Shown: positions 17,321 to 25,300 of the stretch, piece by piece | Layout: each line of letters begins with the position of its first letter | Numbering within the stretch: the first letter of the stretch is position 1 | Origin: Bacteroidota bacterium | GTDB taxonomy: Bacteria > Bacteroidota > Bacteroidia > Chitinophagales > Saprospiraceae | DNA: 32,646 bases | Assembly (NCBI GenBank): GCA_014190515.1 | Contig: BJGN01000022.1 | Coordinates: 1-32,646 of the forward strand | Direction of reading: 5' to 3' | Made by a program: the position numbers and the translations under genes | The notes under the pieces: generated by a model | Seen by the model: the letters and a program-made list of their open reading frames with translations, nothing else | The model's database searches: none | What the model was told of the DNA's origin: nothing

Positions 17321-18523
17321 ATGAAAAAAGATGTTTTAATTATTGGAGGTGGCATTGTTGGACTTGCTACAGCATATAGACTTTTGTTGGAAAAACCTGG
17401 ATTATCTCTGACGCTGGTAGAAAAAGAAGCGGGGTTAGCAAAACATCAGACGGGACACAATAGTGGCGTTATTCATTCTGGTATTTATTACCGCCCGGGA
17501 AGCCTCAGAGCGAATAATTGTATTACAGGTTACAAGGAATTGCTTGAATTTTGTACAGCAGAGGATATTCCTTTCGATATTTGTGGTAAATTGATCGTTG
17601 CCACCTCAGAACAGGATATTCCCAGTATGGAAAAAATATGGCAAAATGGGCTACAAAACGGCCTGACAGGCATTCGCCGTATTTCAAAAGAGGAAGCCTT
17701 GGAAAGAGAACCTCATATTCATGTTAAAGAGGCTATTTTGGTTCCTCAGGCGGGCATAGTCGATTATACTACGGTTTCATTGAAATATGCAGAAAAAATA
17801 AGGGCCTTAGGGGGTGAAATCCTAACGAACTTTAAGGTAAACCAAATTATAAGATCTAAAAACGACATAGTCATCCGATCTTACGATGACAGAGAAATTT
17901 CTGGGCGTATTTTAGTTAATTGTGCTGGTTTATATTCTGATAAGGTTGCTCAAATGACTGGAATGCCGCTACCTCCCCTTCAAATTATCCCTTTTAGAGG
18001 AGAATATTATGACCTGAAACCTGAAAAACAGTATTTGGTGAATCACTTGATTTACCCCGTTCCAAATCCTGATTTTCCTTTCCTTGGAGTCCATTTTACC
18101 AGAATGATTGGCGGAGGTATTGAAGCAGGACCCAATGCAGTGCTGGCTTTTAAAAGGGAGGGGTATTCCCGTTGGGACGTTGACGCAAAAGAATTGGCAG
18201 AAACTATATTTTTTCCCGGGTTCCGTCGTTTAGCTTCCAAACACTGGCAGCACGGTTTGGGAGAATTACACAGATCCTTCTCCTCCGCCGCTTTTGTAAA
18301 AGCGCTTCGTCACTTAATTCCTGAGATTAACGAAGAGGATTTGGTTCGTGGTGGTGCCGGTGTAAGAGCGATGGCAACCGATAATCTTGGAAATATGAGT
18401 GATGATTTTCTTATATTTGCCGATAACCAAATAGTCAATGTGTGTAATGCGCCTTCGCCGGCAGCTACCGCCTCTTTAGCTATTGGTAAAACAATTGCAT
18501 CAAAAGCATTAGATATATTATGA
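17321..18523 (+). CDS. lhgO: L-2-hydroxyglutarate oxidase/dehydrogenase
   Basis: FAD-dependent oxidoreductase of 400 residues that oxidises L-2-hydroxyglutarate to 2-oxoglutarate, passing electrons to oxygen or the quinone pool. The N-terminal Rossmann motif is 'DVLIIGGGIVGLATAYRLL'. It is followed by the family signature 'HQTGHNSGVIHSGIYYRPGS' and the substrate-side 'PFRGEYYDL'. Near the C-terminus is 'NVCNAPSPAATASLAIG', also typical of LhgO. Length matches E. coli LhgO (YgaF). It lies 13 bases before the WbpE-like aminotransferase gene and heads a four-gene operon, suggesting it serves sugar-nucleotide synthesis and not lysine/glutarate breakdown as in E. coli. Family assignment is firm; the biosynthetic role is inference. 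Confidence 0.92.
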   Translation: MKKDVLIIGGGIVGLATAYRLLLEKPGLSLTLVEKEAGLAKHQTGHNSGVIHSGIYYRPGSLRANNCITGYKELLEFCTAEDIPFDICGKLIVATSEQDIPSMEKIWQNGLQNGLTGIRRISKEEALEREPHIHVKEAILVPQAGIVDYTTVSLKYAEKIRALGGEILTNFKVNQIIRSKNDIVIRSYDDREISGRILVNCAGLYSDKVAQMTGMPLPPLQIIPFRGEYYDLKPEKQYLVNHLIYPVPNPDFPFLGVHFTRMIGGGIEAGPNAVLAFKREGYSRWDVDAKELAETIFFPGFRRLASKHWQHGLGELHRSFSSAAFVKALRHLIPEINEEDLVRGGAGVRAMATDNLGNMSDDFLIFADNQIVNVCNAPSPAATASLAIGKTIASKALDIL

Positions 18524-18536
18524 TTTAAAATGGGAT

Positions 18537-19661
18537 ATGGAAGCTATTCAAATGGTTGATCTTAAAGGTCAATACCTAAGAATTAAATCGGAAGTGGATG
18601 AGGGAATTATGGAGGTTTTAAGCGAAACTTCTTATATCAACGGACCTCAGGTAACCTTATTTAAGAATAATCTGGAGAAATATCTTGGCGCAAAAAAGGT
18701 AATTCCCTGTGCAAATGGTACCGATGCCCTTCAAATCGCCATGATGGCGTTGGGGCTTAAACCTGGCGATGAGGTTATTGTACCCGCATTTACTTACGTT
18801 GCCACCGCAGAGGTAATTGCTCTATTGAACTTGAAGCCAGTGATGGTCGATGTCGATGTCGATTCTTTTAATATTACGCCTGAAATCATTGAAAGGGCAA
18901 TAACAGATAAAACCCGCGCCGTGGTTCCCGTAAACCTTTATGGTCAATGTGCTGATCTGGAAGGAATTAGGAAATTATGTGACGAAAGGGGTTTATTCAT
19001 GATTGAGGATAATGCCCAGGCCATTGGCGCAGATTATTTGATGCAAAGCGGTGTTAAAGTCAAATCAGGTACCGTGGGGCATATCGGTTCTACCAGTTTT
19101 TATCCCTCAAAAAACCTGGGAGCTTACGGTGATGGCGGTGCACTATATACACAAGATGAAAACCTGGGAATGATCCTGCATAAAATTGCCAACCATGGTC
19201 AGACTAAACGTTACTATCATGACATGGTGGGGGTTAACTCAAGGTTAGATTCTATTCAGGCGGCTATTTTAAACGTGAAATTGAAATATTTAGATCAATT
19301 TGCGGCAGAAAGAATAGCGGTGGCTGATGCGTATGACGCAGCGTTCAAATCCATTGAGCAAATCCAAATTCCCTTCAGAGTAGCTTTTTCAAGTCATGTT
19401 TTTCATCAATATACACTAAAAATAAATAACGGAAAACGAGATGAATTGCAATCTTTTTTGAAGGAAAAGGGTATTCCCTCTATCATCTATTACCCATTGC
19501 CACTTTACGAACAGGAGGCTTTTAAAAAGGAGGCTAATGTTCAATTTCTTCCTGTTACAGATAAATTATGTAAGTCTGTGTTATCTTTGCCTATCCATAC
19601 AGAAATGAGTGAGGAACAAATAGCTTATATTACGAATACGGTTAGTCAATTTTTTAAATAA
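18537..19661 (+). CDS. wbpE: DegT/DnrJ/EryC1/StrS sugar aminotransferase, WbpE-like
   Basis: PLP-dependent aminotransferase of 374 residues. It opens 'IQMVDLKGQYLRIKSEV', has 'CANGTDALQIAMMALGL' (cofactor phosphate region), Asp158 in 'IEDNAQ', and the internal-aldimine Lys192 in 'SFYPSKNLGAYGDGGA'. In the WbpE/WlbC branch the enzyme transfers the amino group of L-glutamate to the 3-keto carbon of UDP-3-keto-GlcNAc uronic acid, releasing 2-oxoglutarate. Assignment to this branch, over other sugar aminotransferases, rests on the adjoining WbpD-like gene, whose start directly abuts its stop (TAA then ATG). The segment before the lysine motif is slightly longer than usual (QSGVKVKSGTV). Confidence 0.85.
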   Translation: MEAIQMVDLKGQYLRIKSEVDEGIMEVLSETSYINGPQVTLFKNNLEKYLGAKKVIPCANGTDALQIAMMALGLKPGDEVIVPAFTYVATAEVIALLNLKPVMVDVDVDSFNITPEIIERAITDKTRAVVPVNLYGQCADLEGIRKLCDERGLFMIEDNAQAIGADYLMQSGVKVKSGTVGHIGSTSFYPSKNLGAYGDGGALYTQDENLGMILHKIANHGQTKRYYHDMVGVNSRLDSIQAAILNVKLKYLDQFAAERIAVADAYDAAFKSIEQIQIPFRVAFSSHVFHQYTLKINNGKRDELQSFLKEKGIPSIIYYPLPLYEQEAFKKEANVQFLPVTDKLCKSVLSLPIHTEMSEEQIAYITNTVSQFFK

Positions 19662-20240
19662 ATGGAAGATATTTTTATACACCCCTCTGCTATCGTTGAC
19701 GAAGGCGCTGTCATTGGTGCAGGTACAAAAATCTGGCACTTTACCCATGTTATGTCGGGTGCTATCTTAGGTCAGCAGTGTAATTTAGGCCAAAATGTAT
19801 TTATAGCCAACGGGGTAATCCTTGGGAATAATGTTAAAATCCAGAATAATGTATCCCTTTATACGGGTGTTATTTGCGAAGATGATGTTTTTTTAGGCCC
19901 TTCCGCCGTTTTTACCAATGTGATTAATCCCCGGAGTGCTGTAAACAGGAAAGCTGAATATAAACAGACTATCATAGGAAAAGGAGCAAGTATAGGTGCA
20001 AATACGACACTCGTGTGCGGTAATAAAATTGGCAAATATGCATTTATTGGCGCTGGAGCTGTGGTCACTAAGGAGGTCCCTGACTTTGCTCTGGTTATAG
20101 GAAACCCAGCCAAAGTAAAGTATTTTATGAGCCGAATGGGGCATAAACTTGTTTTTTCAGCAGAAGGACACGCTGTCTGCCCGGAATCAGGGGAGAAGTA
20201 TGTTATGGAAAATGGTATGGTTACTTTAAATGAATTATAA
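19662..20240 (+). CDS. wbpD: UDP-amino-sugar N-acetyltransferase, WbpD-like (left-handed beta helix)
   Basis: Hexapeptide-repeat acetyltransferase of 192 residues. It opens '[25 protein letters not shown]', the characteristic start of WbpD/WlbB enzymes. Left-handed beta-helix coils follow ([19 protein letters not shown]), then '[17 protein letters not shown]' and '[13 protein letters not shown]' near the end. WbpD uses acetyl-CoA to acetylate the 3-amino group made by WbpE, giving UDP-2,3-diacetamido-2,3-dideoxy-glucuronate, a precursor of O-antigen or capsule sugars. Translational coupling with wbpE is likely from the direct abutment of the two genes. WbpA (6-dehydrogenase), WbpB (3-dehydrogenase) and WbpI (epimerase) are not in this window. 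Confidence 0.88.
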   Translation: MEDIFIHPSAIVDEGAVIGAGTKIWHFTHVMSGAILGQQCNLGQNVFIANGVILGNNVKIQNNVSLYTGVICEDDVFLGPSAVFTNVINPRSAVNRKAEYKQTIIGKGASIGANTTLVCGNKIGKYAFIGAGAVVTKEVPDFALVIGNPAKVKYFMSRMGHKLVFSAEGHAVCPESGEKYVMENGMVTLNEL

Positions 20241-20249
20241 AAATAGCTA

Positions 20250-20888
20250 ATGGAAGAAGTTGATTTATTATCTAATAATGATTTGGTTGTCTTAGAAAAA
20301 CCAACCTACCATAATTTGCACCTTGATAGTATAGAGAAAAAATGGTTCGCTATCTATACTCGATTTAAGAGGGAAAAAATGGTGCTCAAACAGTTGACGG
20401 AAAAGGGGGTGGAAGCCTATTTACCCTTGAGTACTCACAAAAGGGTATATACCCGGAAAATTAAAATAATTCAATTACCTCTCATCAGTTGTTACGTTTT
20501 TGTTAAAATTGTTCAATCGGAATACTTTACTGTAGCATCTACACAGGATGTTGTGAAATTTGTAAAGTTCAGCCACGAATTACTCGCTATTCCAGAAAGA
20601 GAAATTAGTATTTTAAAGGCTATTACTGGTCAAAAAATTGAAATCGAAGCTGTTGCACTGAAACCTGAAATCGGTGACGATATCGAGATTTGTTTCGGTA
20701 GCCTTTATGGCCTGAAAGGGAAATTAGTAGATCATCATAACGATAAAAATGTGGTGATTGAGCTCGAACAAATGGGTTTTTCTATGCGAATGCATGTTGA
20801 TCCACAATTTCTTAAAATAATAAATAAATCCAAACCAGAGGATAAACCAACTAAAAAGGTGGAAAGGCTTTTAGACAAATTTGGTTAA
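20250..20888 (+). CDS. NusG-like transcription antiterminator (UpxY family)
   Basis: Protein of 212 residues with an NGN domain at about 31-130 ('KKWFAIYTRFKREKMV', then 'YLPLSTHKRVYTRK') and a KOW domain at 141-190 ('GDDIEICFGSLYGLKGKLVD'). Specialised NusG paralogues of this type (RfaH, UpxY, LoaP) bind RNA polymerase and allow it to read long polysaccharide or secondary-metabolite operons. A ~25-residue N-terminal extension precedes the NGN domain, as in many UpxY proteins. It begins 9 bases after the wbpD stop, so it is the last gene of the lhgO operon. UpxY genes usually come first in a capsule locus, so its targets probably lie elsewhere. It is too divergent to be the housekeeping NusG. 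Confidence 0.87.
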   Translation: MEEVDLLSNNDLVVLEKPTYHNLHLDSIEKKWFAIYTRFKREKMVLKQLTEKGVEAYLPLSTHKRVYTRKIKIIQLPLISCYVFVKIVQSEYFTVASTQDVVKFVKFSHELLAIPEREISILKAITGQKIEIEAVALKPEIGDDIEICFGSLYGLKGKLVDHHNDKNVVIELEQMGFSMRMHVDPQFLKIINKSKPEDKPTKKVERLLDKFG

Positions 20889-20991
20889 TATCCAACATTT
20901 TATGATTTTTTTTTAAATATATTTAGGACGAAGTTGCCAAATATTTGATAAAGTAAACATAGGCTGTTTATCGTAAATCTATTGTTAAATA

Positions 20992-21022
20992 TTTGTTAGC
21001 TGCAAATAAAAGCGTACCTTTC
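20992..21022 (+). promoter_or_regulatory. Promoter of the TPR protein gene
   Basis: TTTG at 20992-20995 and TACCTTTC at 21015-21022 are separated by 19 bases. This fits the Bacteroidota arrangement (-33 TTG, 17-23 bases, -7 TAnnTTTG) with one mismatch. The predicted start of transcription lies about 40 bases before the ATG at 21069, so this gene can be expressed independently of the lhgO operon. Confidence 0.55.
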
Positions 21023-21068
21023 GGTGCAATTAAGTTAAACAAGTCTGTTTTATTATTTTCCTTAGAAA

Positions 21069-22070
21069 ATGTCAAATTATCGTATTATTCTGGCCGGTCA
21101 GTTCATCTTTAATAATCAACGCAGTTTCGAAATGGCACTGGCGCAGTATAATCAGCGTGTTGAAATTCATTTCAAATACGATGTATTTCTCCGAAGTGAA
21201 AATATATTCGATGTAGAACAAAATTGCGTAAATATTCCAAGGCATGTCGAGCCTGAAATTACCGATAGAACCTGGAGAAATACAGTGTCTGCTCTTGAAA
21301 CTGTTTGCGAATATGCTATTGCAGGTAGCCTCAGTGCCTGGAAACTGGAAAATGGTAAAATAATTGAGCATAGGGAAATTGAACCAAATGGTGATAAATC
21401 TGCCATTCAGTCTTATTTATTGGGTAAAAGGTTAGTTGGAAAGGGAGAAGATAAGGCTGCAAAAGAGGCGTTAGATCAGGCTATTCAAAAATGCGAAAGA
21501 CATGCTAAAGCTTATGAAAGAAGGGGCTACGTAAATTTTAGATTGAAAAACTTTAAAGACGCCCTTTACGATTTTAACAAAAGTATTATAGTTAACCCGC
21601 ATAGCGAAGAAGCTCACTTTGGCAGGGCTTTCGTACGTATTGTTGAAAAAGATTATGTGTCAGCTGTCAAAGATTTTGATATAACACTGAAAAATTCTAT
21701 CCCTCACCAACCTATTTTTTGGAAAACCAAGCGCATAAAGGGCGAATGTCACTTAATTTTGGGTGAGTATAAAATGGCGATTTTAGAGTTAATTCCTGTC
21801 TCAAAAAGAGTTTTTAAAGAGGAAGATAATAACTTCGGCTGGCAAAGGAAGGTTTGGTTCAATTTGGGTCAGGCTCATTTAGGGGACGAAAATTTTAAAG
21901 AGGCTATTATAGCTCTGGAAAAAGCAAAAACATTTCCCGAAGGAAAAGATAACTTAACAAAAGAGGATATTGACGGATTAATTAAAGAGGTTAAAGCTGG
22001 TAAGATTCCTAACCAATACCGAAATCCAGTGCCTGGAAATATTAAAACAGGTGCTCCTTTTTTAAATTAA
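21069..22070 (+). CDS. TPR-repeat protein with an unassigned N-terminal domain
   Basis: Protein of 333 residues without a signal peptide. Residues ~1-110 form a domain I do not recognise ('SNYRIILAGQFIFNNQRSF', then 'DVEQNCVNIPRHVEPEITDRTW'). From ~115 to 300 there are tetratricopeptide repeats, including 'AKAYERRGYVNFRLKNFKDA', 'SEEAHFGRAFVRIVEKDYVS' and 'WFNLGQAHLGDENFKEA', each with the usual G/A-rich packing positions. The tail is proline-rich (QYRNPVPGN). TPR domains bind protein partners, and the partner is unknown. It is separated from the upstream operon by 180 bases containing a promoter, and from the convergent uxaB by 38 bases. It is probably cytoplasmic and may be lineage-restricted. 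Confidence 0.8.
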   Translation: MSNYRIILAGQFIFNNQRSFEMALAQYNQRVEIHFKYDVFLRSENIFDVEQNCVNIPRHVEPEITDRTWRNTVSALETVCEYAIAGSLSAWKLENGKIIEHREIEPNGDKSAIQSYLLGKRLVGKGEDKAAKEALDQAIQKCERHAKAYERRGYVNFRLKNFKDALYDFNKSIIVNPHSEEAHFGRAFVRIVEKDYVSAVKDFDITLKNSIPHQPIFWKTKRIKGECHLILGEYKMAILELIPVSKRVFKEEDNNFGWQRKVWFNLGQAHLGDENFKEAIIALEKAKTFPEGKDNLTKEDIDGLIKEVKAGKIPNQYRNPVPGNIKTGAPFLN

Positions 22071-22108
22071 CTACTTCAGCATCCAGCCAAAAAAATTAGA
22101 AACTTTAT

Positions 22109-23506
22109 TTAAAAGGTTATCCATTGGGTAAAATCTTCGCCCCATATCGTTTCTTGCTGCAGCAATATTTTTACTTTCTCCTCTGTTGAAGAGGACAACA
22201 AATTAATCTTGTTTATAGCAGCTTTTGATATTTCATCCATTTGGGTGTCTTCATTGTTTAAAAGAAATCGTAAAATTTCTTTAATACACTGCACCATTTT
22301 TGTAGGAGAAATTCCTGTTGTCTGCCTAAAGGATTTTATCAAAGGCAATACCCGAATCTTAAGTTTCATAGGATATTGAACAGCAATGGATGTCCATTTA
22401 TGCTCTATATTTGGGTTAGAGAATCTATCGATGACGTCTCTTGCAAAAGATAATTTATCTTCCTTTTTTATATCATTTGGAAGTGAAGGTATAATCTCTT
22501 CAAAAATGAGTTCCTCAGCGTATTTTCTAAATTTTGGATCACTCATTGCCAAATAAACCGTTTCAAACCCTTCTGCTATGGCCTTGGCACATAAAAGAGT
22601 ATGTGAACCATTAAGAATGCGCAACTTCAACTCTTTGAATTGAGAGATATCAGGAACGATTTTTATTTCATCATTAGCAGTTGAAAATGTTAATAAATCA
22701 TGTGCTTCTTTTCCGCCTTCAATCGCCCAAAGGGCATAAGGTTCGCACATAATCGCATTAGAATCTGTATAGCCATATTTTTCAAAAAGAATTTGCTGAG
22801 CCTTATTGGATAATTTCCCTGGAACAATTCTATCAACAAGCGTATTGCTGAAAATCACCATTTCATTTATCCAATCACCGAAGGATTTGGGATAGTTATT
22901 GAATTGAATCAGTTTTTCTATTATATTCTTTAAAATGATTCCATTATCGGTTAATAATTCAGTTGGTAAAACAATAATTTTACTTTCTCGTGCATGTCCC
23001 AGTTTAACATACCGGTGATAAAGACATTGAGTTAATTTGCCAGGAAAGGAGATGGAAGGTTCATGGGTAAGTTTCTCTTCTACGTATTGTAATCCCGCTT
23101 CTGTAGTATTTGAAATAATAATCTGAATGCTTGGGTTAGCAGCGTAATTTAGTATATCAGACCACTGAGTATTTGCATGTAATATTTTACTTATGGCACT
23201 ACAGATGATATTTTCATCAATATTTTGACCATTTCTGATGCCCCGAATATTTAGGGTGTATAAGTTATCCTGTTGCTGAAAGGAAGTGACATCGCCAGTG
23301 TCAGTAGATTTTACCACGACAATACGACCATTAAAAACACCCTTTTGGTTAGCTTTTTCAATAAAGTAATCGGGAAGTCCCCTCAATAAAACGCCTGTCC
23401 CAAATTGTAATACTTTATCAGGCAGCTGAAACTGAGCAACGCGAGGGATAGACAAGGAAGGATGGACCGAAACTTGTCTTACATTATTAATTGAAAGAAG
23501 AGGCAT
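22109..23506 (-). CDS. uxaB: Tagaturonate reductase (altronate oxidoreductase)
   Basis: NAD-dependent mannitol/polyol-type dehydrogenase of 465 residues that reduces D-tagaturonate to D-altronate in galacturonate catabolism. Residues 33-42 (LQFGTGVLLR) form the nucleotide-binding glycine motif. Lys294, Asn299 and His302 ('KLRILNGSH') match the K-x4-N-x2-H catalytic pattern of long-chain polyol dehydrogenases. 'NTLVDRIVPG' and 'CEPYALWAIEG' are typical of UxaB over mannitol dehydrogenase. Length is close to the ~483 of E. coli UxaB. It lies 9 bases after the DUF4440-type gene, so the two are co-transcribed, and is divergently oriented from the LacI regulator. uxaA and uxaC are not in the window. 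Confidence 0.88.
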   Translation of the reverse strand: MPLLSINNVRQVSVHPSLSIPRVAQFQLPDKVLQFGTGVLLRGLPDYFIEKANQKGVFNGRIVVVKSTDTGDVTSFQQQDNLYTLNIRGIRNGQNIDENIICSAISKILHANTQWSDILNYAANPSIQIIISNTTEAGLQYVEEKLTHEPSISFPGKLTQCLYHRYVKLGHARESKIIVLPTELLTDNGIILKNIIEKLIQFNNYPKSFGDWINEMVIFSNTLVDRIVPGKLSNKAQQILFEKYGYTDSNAIMCEPYALWAIEGGKEAHDLLTFSTANDEIKIVPDISQFKELKLRILNGSHTLLCAKAIAEGFETVYLAMSDPKFRKYAEELIFEEIIPSLPNDIKKEDKLSFARDVIDRFSNPNIEHKWTSIAVQYPMKLKIRVLPLIKSFRQTTGISPTKMVQCIKEILRFLLNNEDTQMDEISKAAINKINLLSSSTEEKVKILLQQETIWGEDFTQWITF

Positions 23507-23515
23507 ACATCAGGC

Positions 23516-23941
23516 TTATTGAGGAATAATTTTAGCAGATTGTCTTTCCCAAAGCTGCCAGGTTTTTCCCTCTTTCTTCCAAACCAGTAAAATTTTTAAA
23601 TTTATTTCAGCGGGAATTCCCTTATCGTTTGTTTTGGCTTTGAGCGTATGTCGCACTATGGCGATGTGTTTACTTAATTTAATGGACTGATCTGTACACG
23701 ATATTTCTGTAAAATCGTAATTCCCATTAGTTAAATTATCGATGAATGTTGCTTTGTCCTCGAGATGACCATTGGAATGTCCATATACAAGATCAGGAGA
23801 CAGGATGAGATTAAGGGCAGAAATATTAGGATTCAACATATTTTGACGAAGAATCTCCACCTGGGTTTCTATTGATTGAGCCATTAGAGGCATCGATAAC
23901 ATAAACCAAAAGGTTAAGGTTGTAAAAAGGTTTTTTAGCAT
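23516..23941 (-). CDS. Exported NTF2/SnoaL-like protein (DUF4440 type)
   Basis: Small exported protein of 141 residues. The signal peptide MLKNLFTTLTFWFMLSMPLMAQ is followed by a cone-shaped NTF2-like fold: helix 'ETQVEILRQNMLNPNISALNLIL', then 'SPDLVYGHSNGHLEDKATFIDNL', and strands ending 'LLVWKKEGKTWQLWERQSAKI'. Related Bacteroidota proteins are annotated as DUF4440 or 'nuclear transport factor 2 family'. The fold can bind small ligands or act as an isomerase or cyclase, but no catalytic residues stand out. It is the first gene of the uxaB operon, so a periplasmic role in uronate or pectin use is plausible but unproven. A strong hairpin lies 27 bases upstream of its start. Confidence 0.78.
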   Translation of the reverse strand: MLKNLFTTLTFWFMLSMPLMAQSIETQVEILRQNMLNPNISALNLILSPDLVYGHSNGHLEDKATFIDNLTNGNYDFTEISCTDQSIKLSKHIAIVRHTLKAKTNDKGIPAEINLKILLVWKKEGKTWQLWERQSAKIIPQ

Positions 23942-23968
23942 AATAAAAAGGTTTTATATCTAAAAACT

Positions 23969-24000
23969 GGAAAAACCATCTTTCAGAAGATGGTTTTTCC
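23969..24000. other. Perfect 14-bp hairpin upstream of the DUF4440-uxaB operon
   Basis: Arms GGAAAAACCATCTT (23969-23982) and AAGATGGTTTTTCC (23987-24000) flank a TCAG loop, with no mismatch. The stem ends in A5/T5 runs, as bidirectional intrinsic terminators do. On the - strand TTTTT follows within the stem and again a few bases beyond it. Its position, between the LacI operator and the first codon of the DUF4440-type gene, means it would lie in that operon's leader. It could be an attenuator, an mRNA-stabilising 5' hairpin, or a terminator left by a lost gene. Confidence 0.6.
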
Positions 24001-24125
24001 AAGGTTTAAATTAATAAAATAAATCAAAGAGTTTTTAATGTAAAGGTGTTTTGCGGGTCAGATTATTAATGTTACGTCTAATCTCGTAATTAAATACAAT
24101 ATCTTATTTTGTTTTAAGAGATTAA

Positions 24126-24147
24126 TTTACGCAAACGATTGCGTAAA
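24126..24147. promoter_or_regulatory. LacI-family operator
   Basis: Perfect 9-base arms TTTACGCAA and TTGCGTAAA flank a 4-base centre (ACGA). The core reads AAACGATT, which fits the AAnCGnTT centre bound by LacI/GalR-family dimers through the hinge helix. It lies 85 bases before the lacI-type start and 184 bases before the divergent DUF4440-uxaB operon. Control of both directions by the adjacent regulator is the simplest reading. Confidence 0.77.
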
Positions 24148-24184
24148 ATGGTGTTTAAACGAAAGAAAAAGGGAATGTATGAAA

Positions 24185-24218
24185 TTTGTGAGGTAATACT
24201 TTAATTCACTTACCTTTG
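24185..24218 (+). promoter_or_regulatory. Promoter of the LacI-family regulator
   Basis: TTTG at 24185-24188 and an exact -7 match TACCTTTG at 24211-24218 are separated by 22 bases, within the accepted range. The -7 is only 14 bases before the ATG at 24233, so the transcript would have a very short leader. The operator lies 37 bases upstream of the -33 element and does not overlap this promoter. Confidence 0.55.
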
Positions 24219-24232
24219 ATAAAAAATCGGGG

Positions 24233-25240
24233 ATGGATCAAGAAAGACCGGTCAAACTGAGCGATATCTCAAAGGCGCTTAATTTATCTGTTTCAACGGT
24301 TTCAAGAGCATTGAAGGATAGCCATGAAATTGGGGAAGAAACAAAAAAAATAGTTCAATCTTATGCTGCCAGGGTAAATTACAGACCTAATCTTATAGCC
24401 CAGAGTTTGAAGGAAATGAATACGAGGTACATTGCTATAATTGTTCCTGAAATATCTAATTCCTTTTTTGCTGAAGTTGTCAATGGTGTTGAATTTGTGG
24501 CAAATAACCAGGGTTACCACGTGGTTATATACCAAACACACGACTCCACAGAGAGGGAAATCAATATTATCAGAGATGTAGCCCGCCGAAAAGCTGATGG
24601 TTTACTTTTGTCACCTTCTACTAATCAAAAGGAAGTGAAGGAGGTTATGAAAAGCATAGGTGCGAAATTACCTGTGGTTTATTTCGACAGAGTGCCCTCC
24701 GATAACTATTGTCATAAGGTGGTCTGTGACAATTATCAGGCTGCATTTGATGCTACCACCTGGTTGATAAAACTGGGAAAAAGACGCATTGCTCACATGG
24801 CGGGTCCCAGTGGAATATCTATCTCCATCGAAAGATTGGCAGGGTATAGTGCTGCTTTATTGAATGCAGGTATTTCCGTTGATCCAAACTTAATCAGGTA
24901 TTCCAATTTTCTAGCCCGTGAAGCATGGGATAATCTAAGAGATTTAGAAGAAAAATTTCAACCTGATGCTTATTTCGCATCCAGTGACCGACTTTCTTTT
25001 TATTGTTACGAGGCGGTACAAAAGCTTCCGGAACCTCGCGCCTTAGAAGTGAAAATAGTAGGATTCACTAATGCCCCATTTGCCCATTTGTTAAGACCAA
25101 AGCTGAGCGCAATTGTTCAACCAGCTTTTGACATGGGAAAAATAGCCGCTGAAATGCTTTTAAATACCATTACGAAAAAAAATAAAGACATTGAATATGG
25201 TTTTATTAAACTTCCCGCAGTGTTAAAAAATACAGAGTAA
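24233..25240 (+). CDS. LacI/GalR-family transcriptional regulator
   Basis: DNA-binding regulator of 335 residues. The N-terminal helix-turn-helix is 'VKLSDISKALNLSVSTVSRALK' (residues ~7-28), with the hinge 'NYRPNLIAQSLK'. The periplasmic-binding-protein-like ligand domain runs from 'YIAIIVPEISNSFFAEVVNG' to the end and includes 'VYFDRVPSDNYCHKVVCDNY' and 'VVGFTNAPFAHLLRPKLSAI'-type regions. It is full length. It is divergent from the DUF4440-uxaB operon and separated from it by a LacI-type operator, so it probably represses that operon and itself. By analogy with ExuR-like control the inducer may be a hexuronate or tagaturonate, but the inducer is a guess from context. Confidence 0.9.
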   Translation: MDQERPVKLSDISKALNLSVSTVSRALKDSHEIGEETKKIVQSYAARVNYRPNLIAQSLKEMNTRYIAIIVPEISNSFFAEVVNGVEFVANNQGYHVVIYQTHDSTEREINIIRDVARRKADGLLLSPSTNQKEVKEVMKSIGAKLPVVYFDRVPSDNYCHKVVCDNYQAAFDATTWLIKLGKRRIAHMAGPSGISISIERLAGYSAALLNAGISVDPNLIRYSNFLAREAWDNLRDLEEKFQPDAYFASSDRLSFYCYEAVQKLPEPRALEVKIVGFTNAPFAHLLRPKLSAIVQPAFDMGKIAAEMLLNTITKKNKDIEYGFIKLPAVLKNTE

Positions 25241-25300
25241 TTAGTCGTTAGCGTAATTAAAACCATTCATTTTTCGTTATTCATAAAATAACCATTCGGA

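Noticed and set aside
20889-20990. Terminator after the UpxY-like gene
   Set aside because: There is a T-run near 20910 but no G/C-containing stem before it. The short GATAAA/TTTATC pairing further on is too weak.
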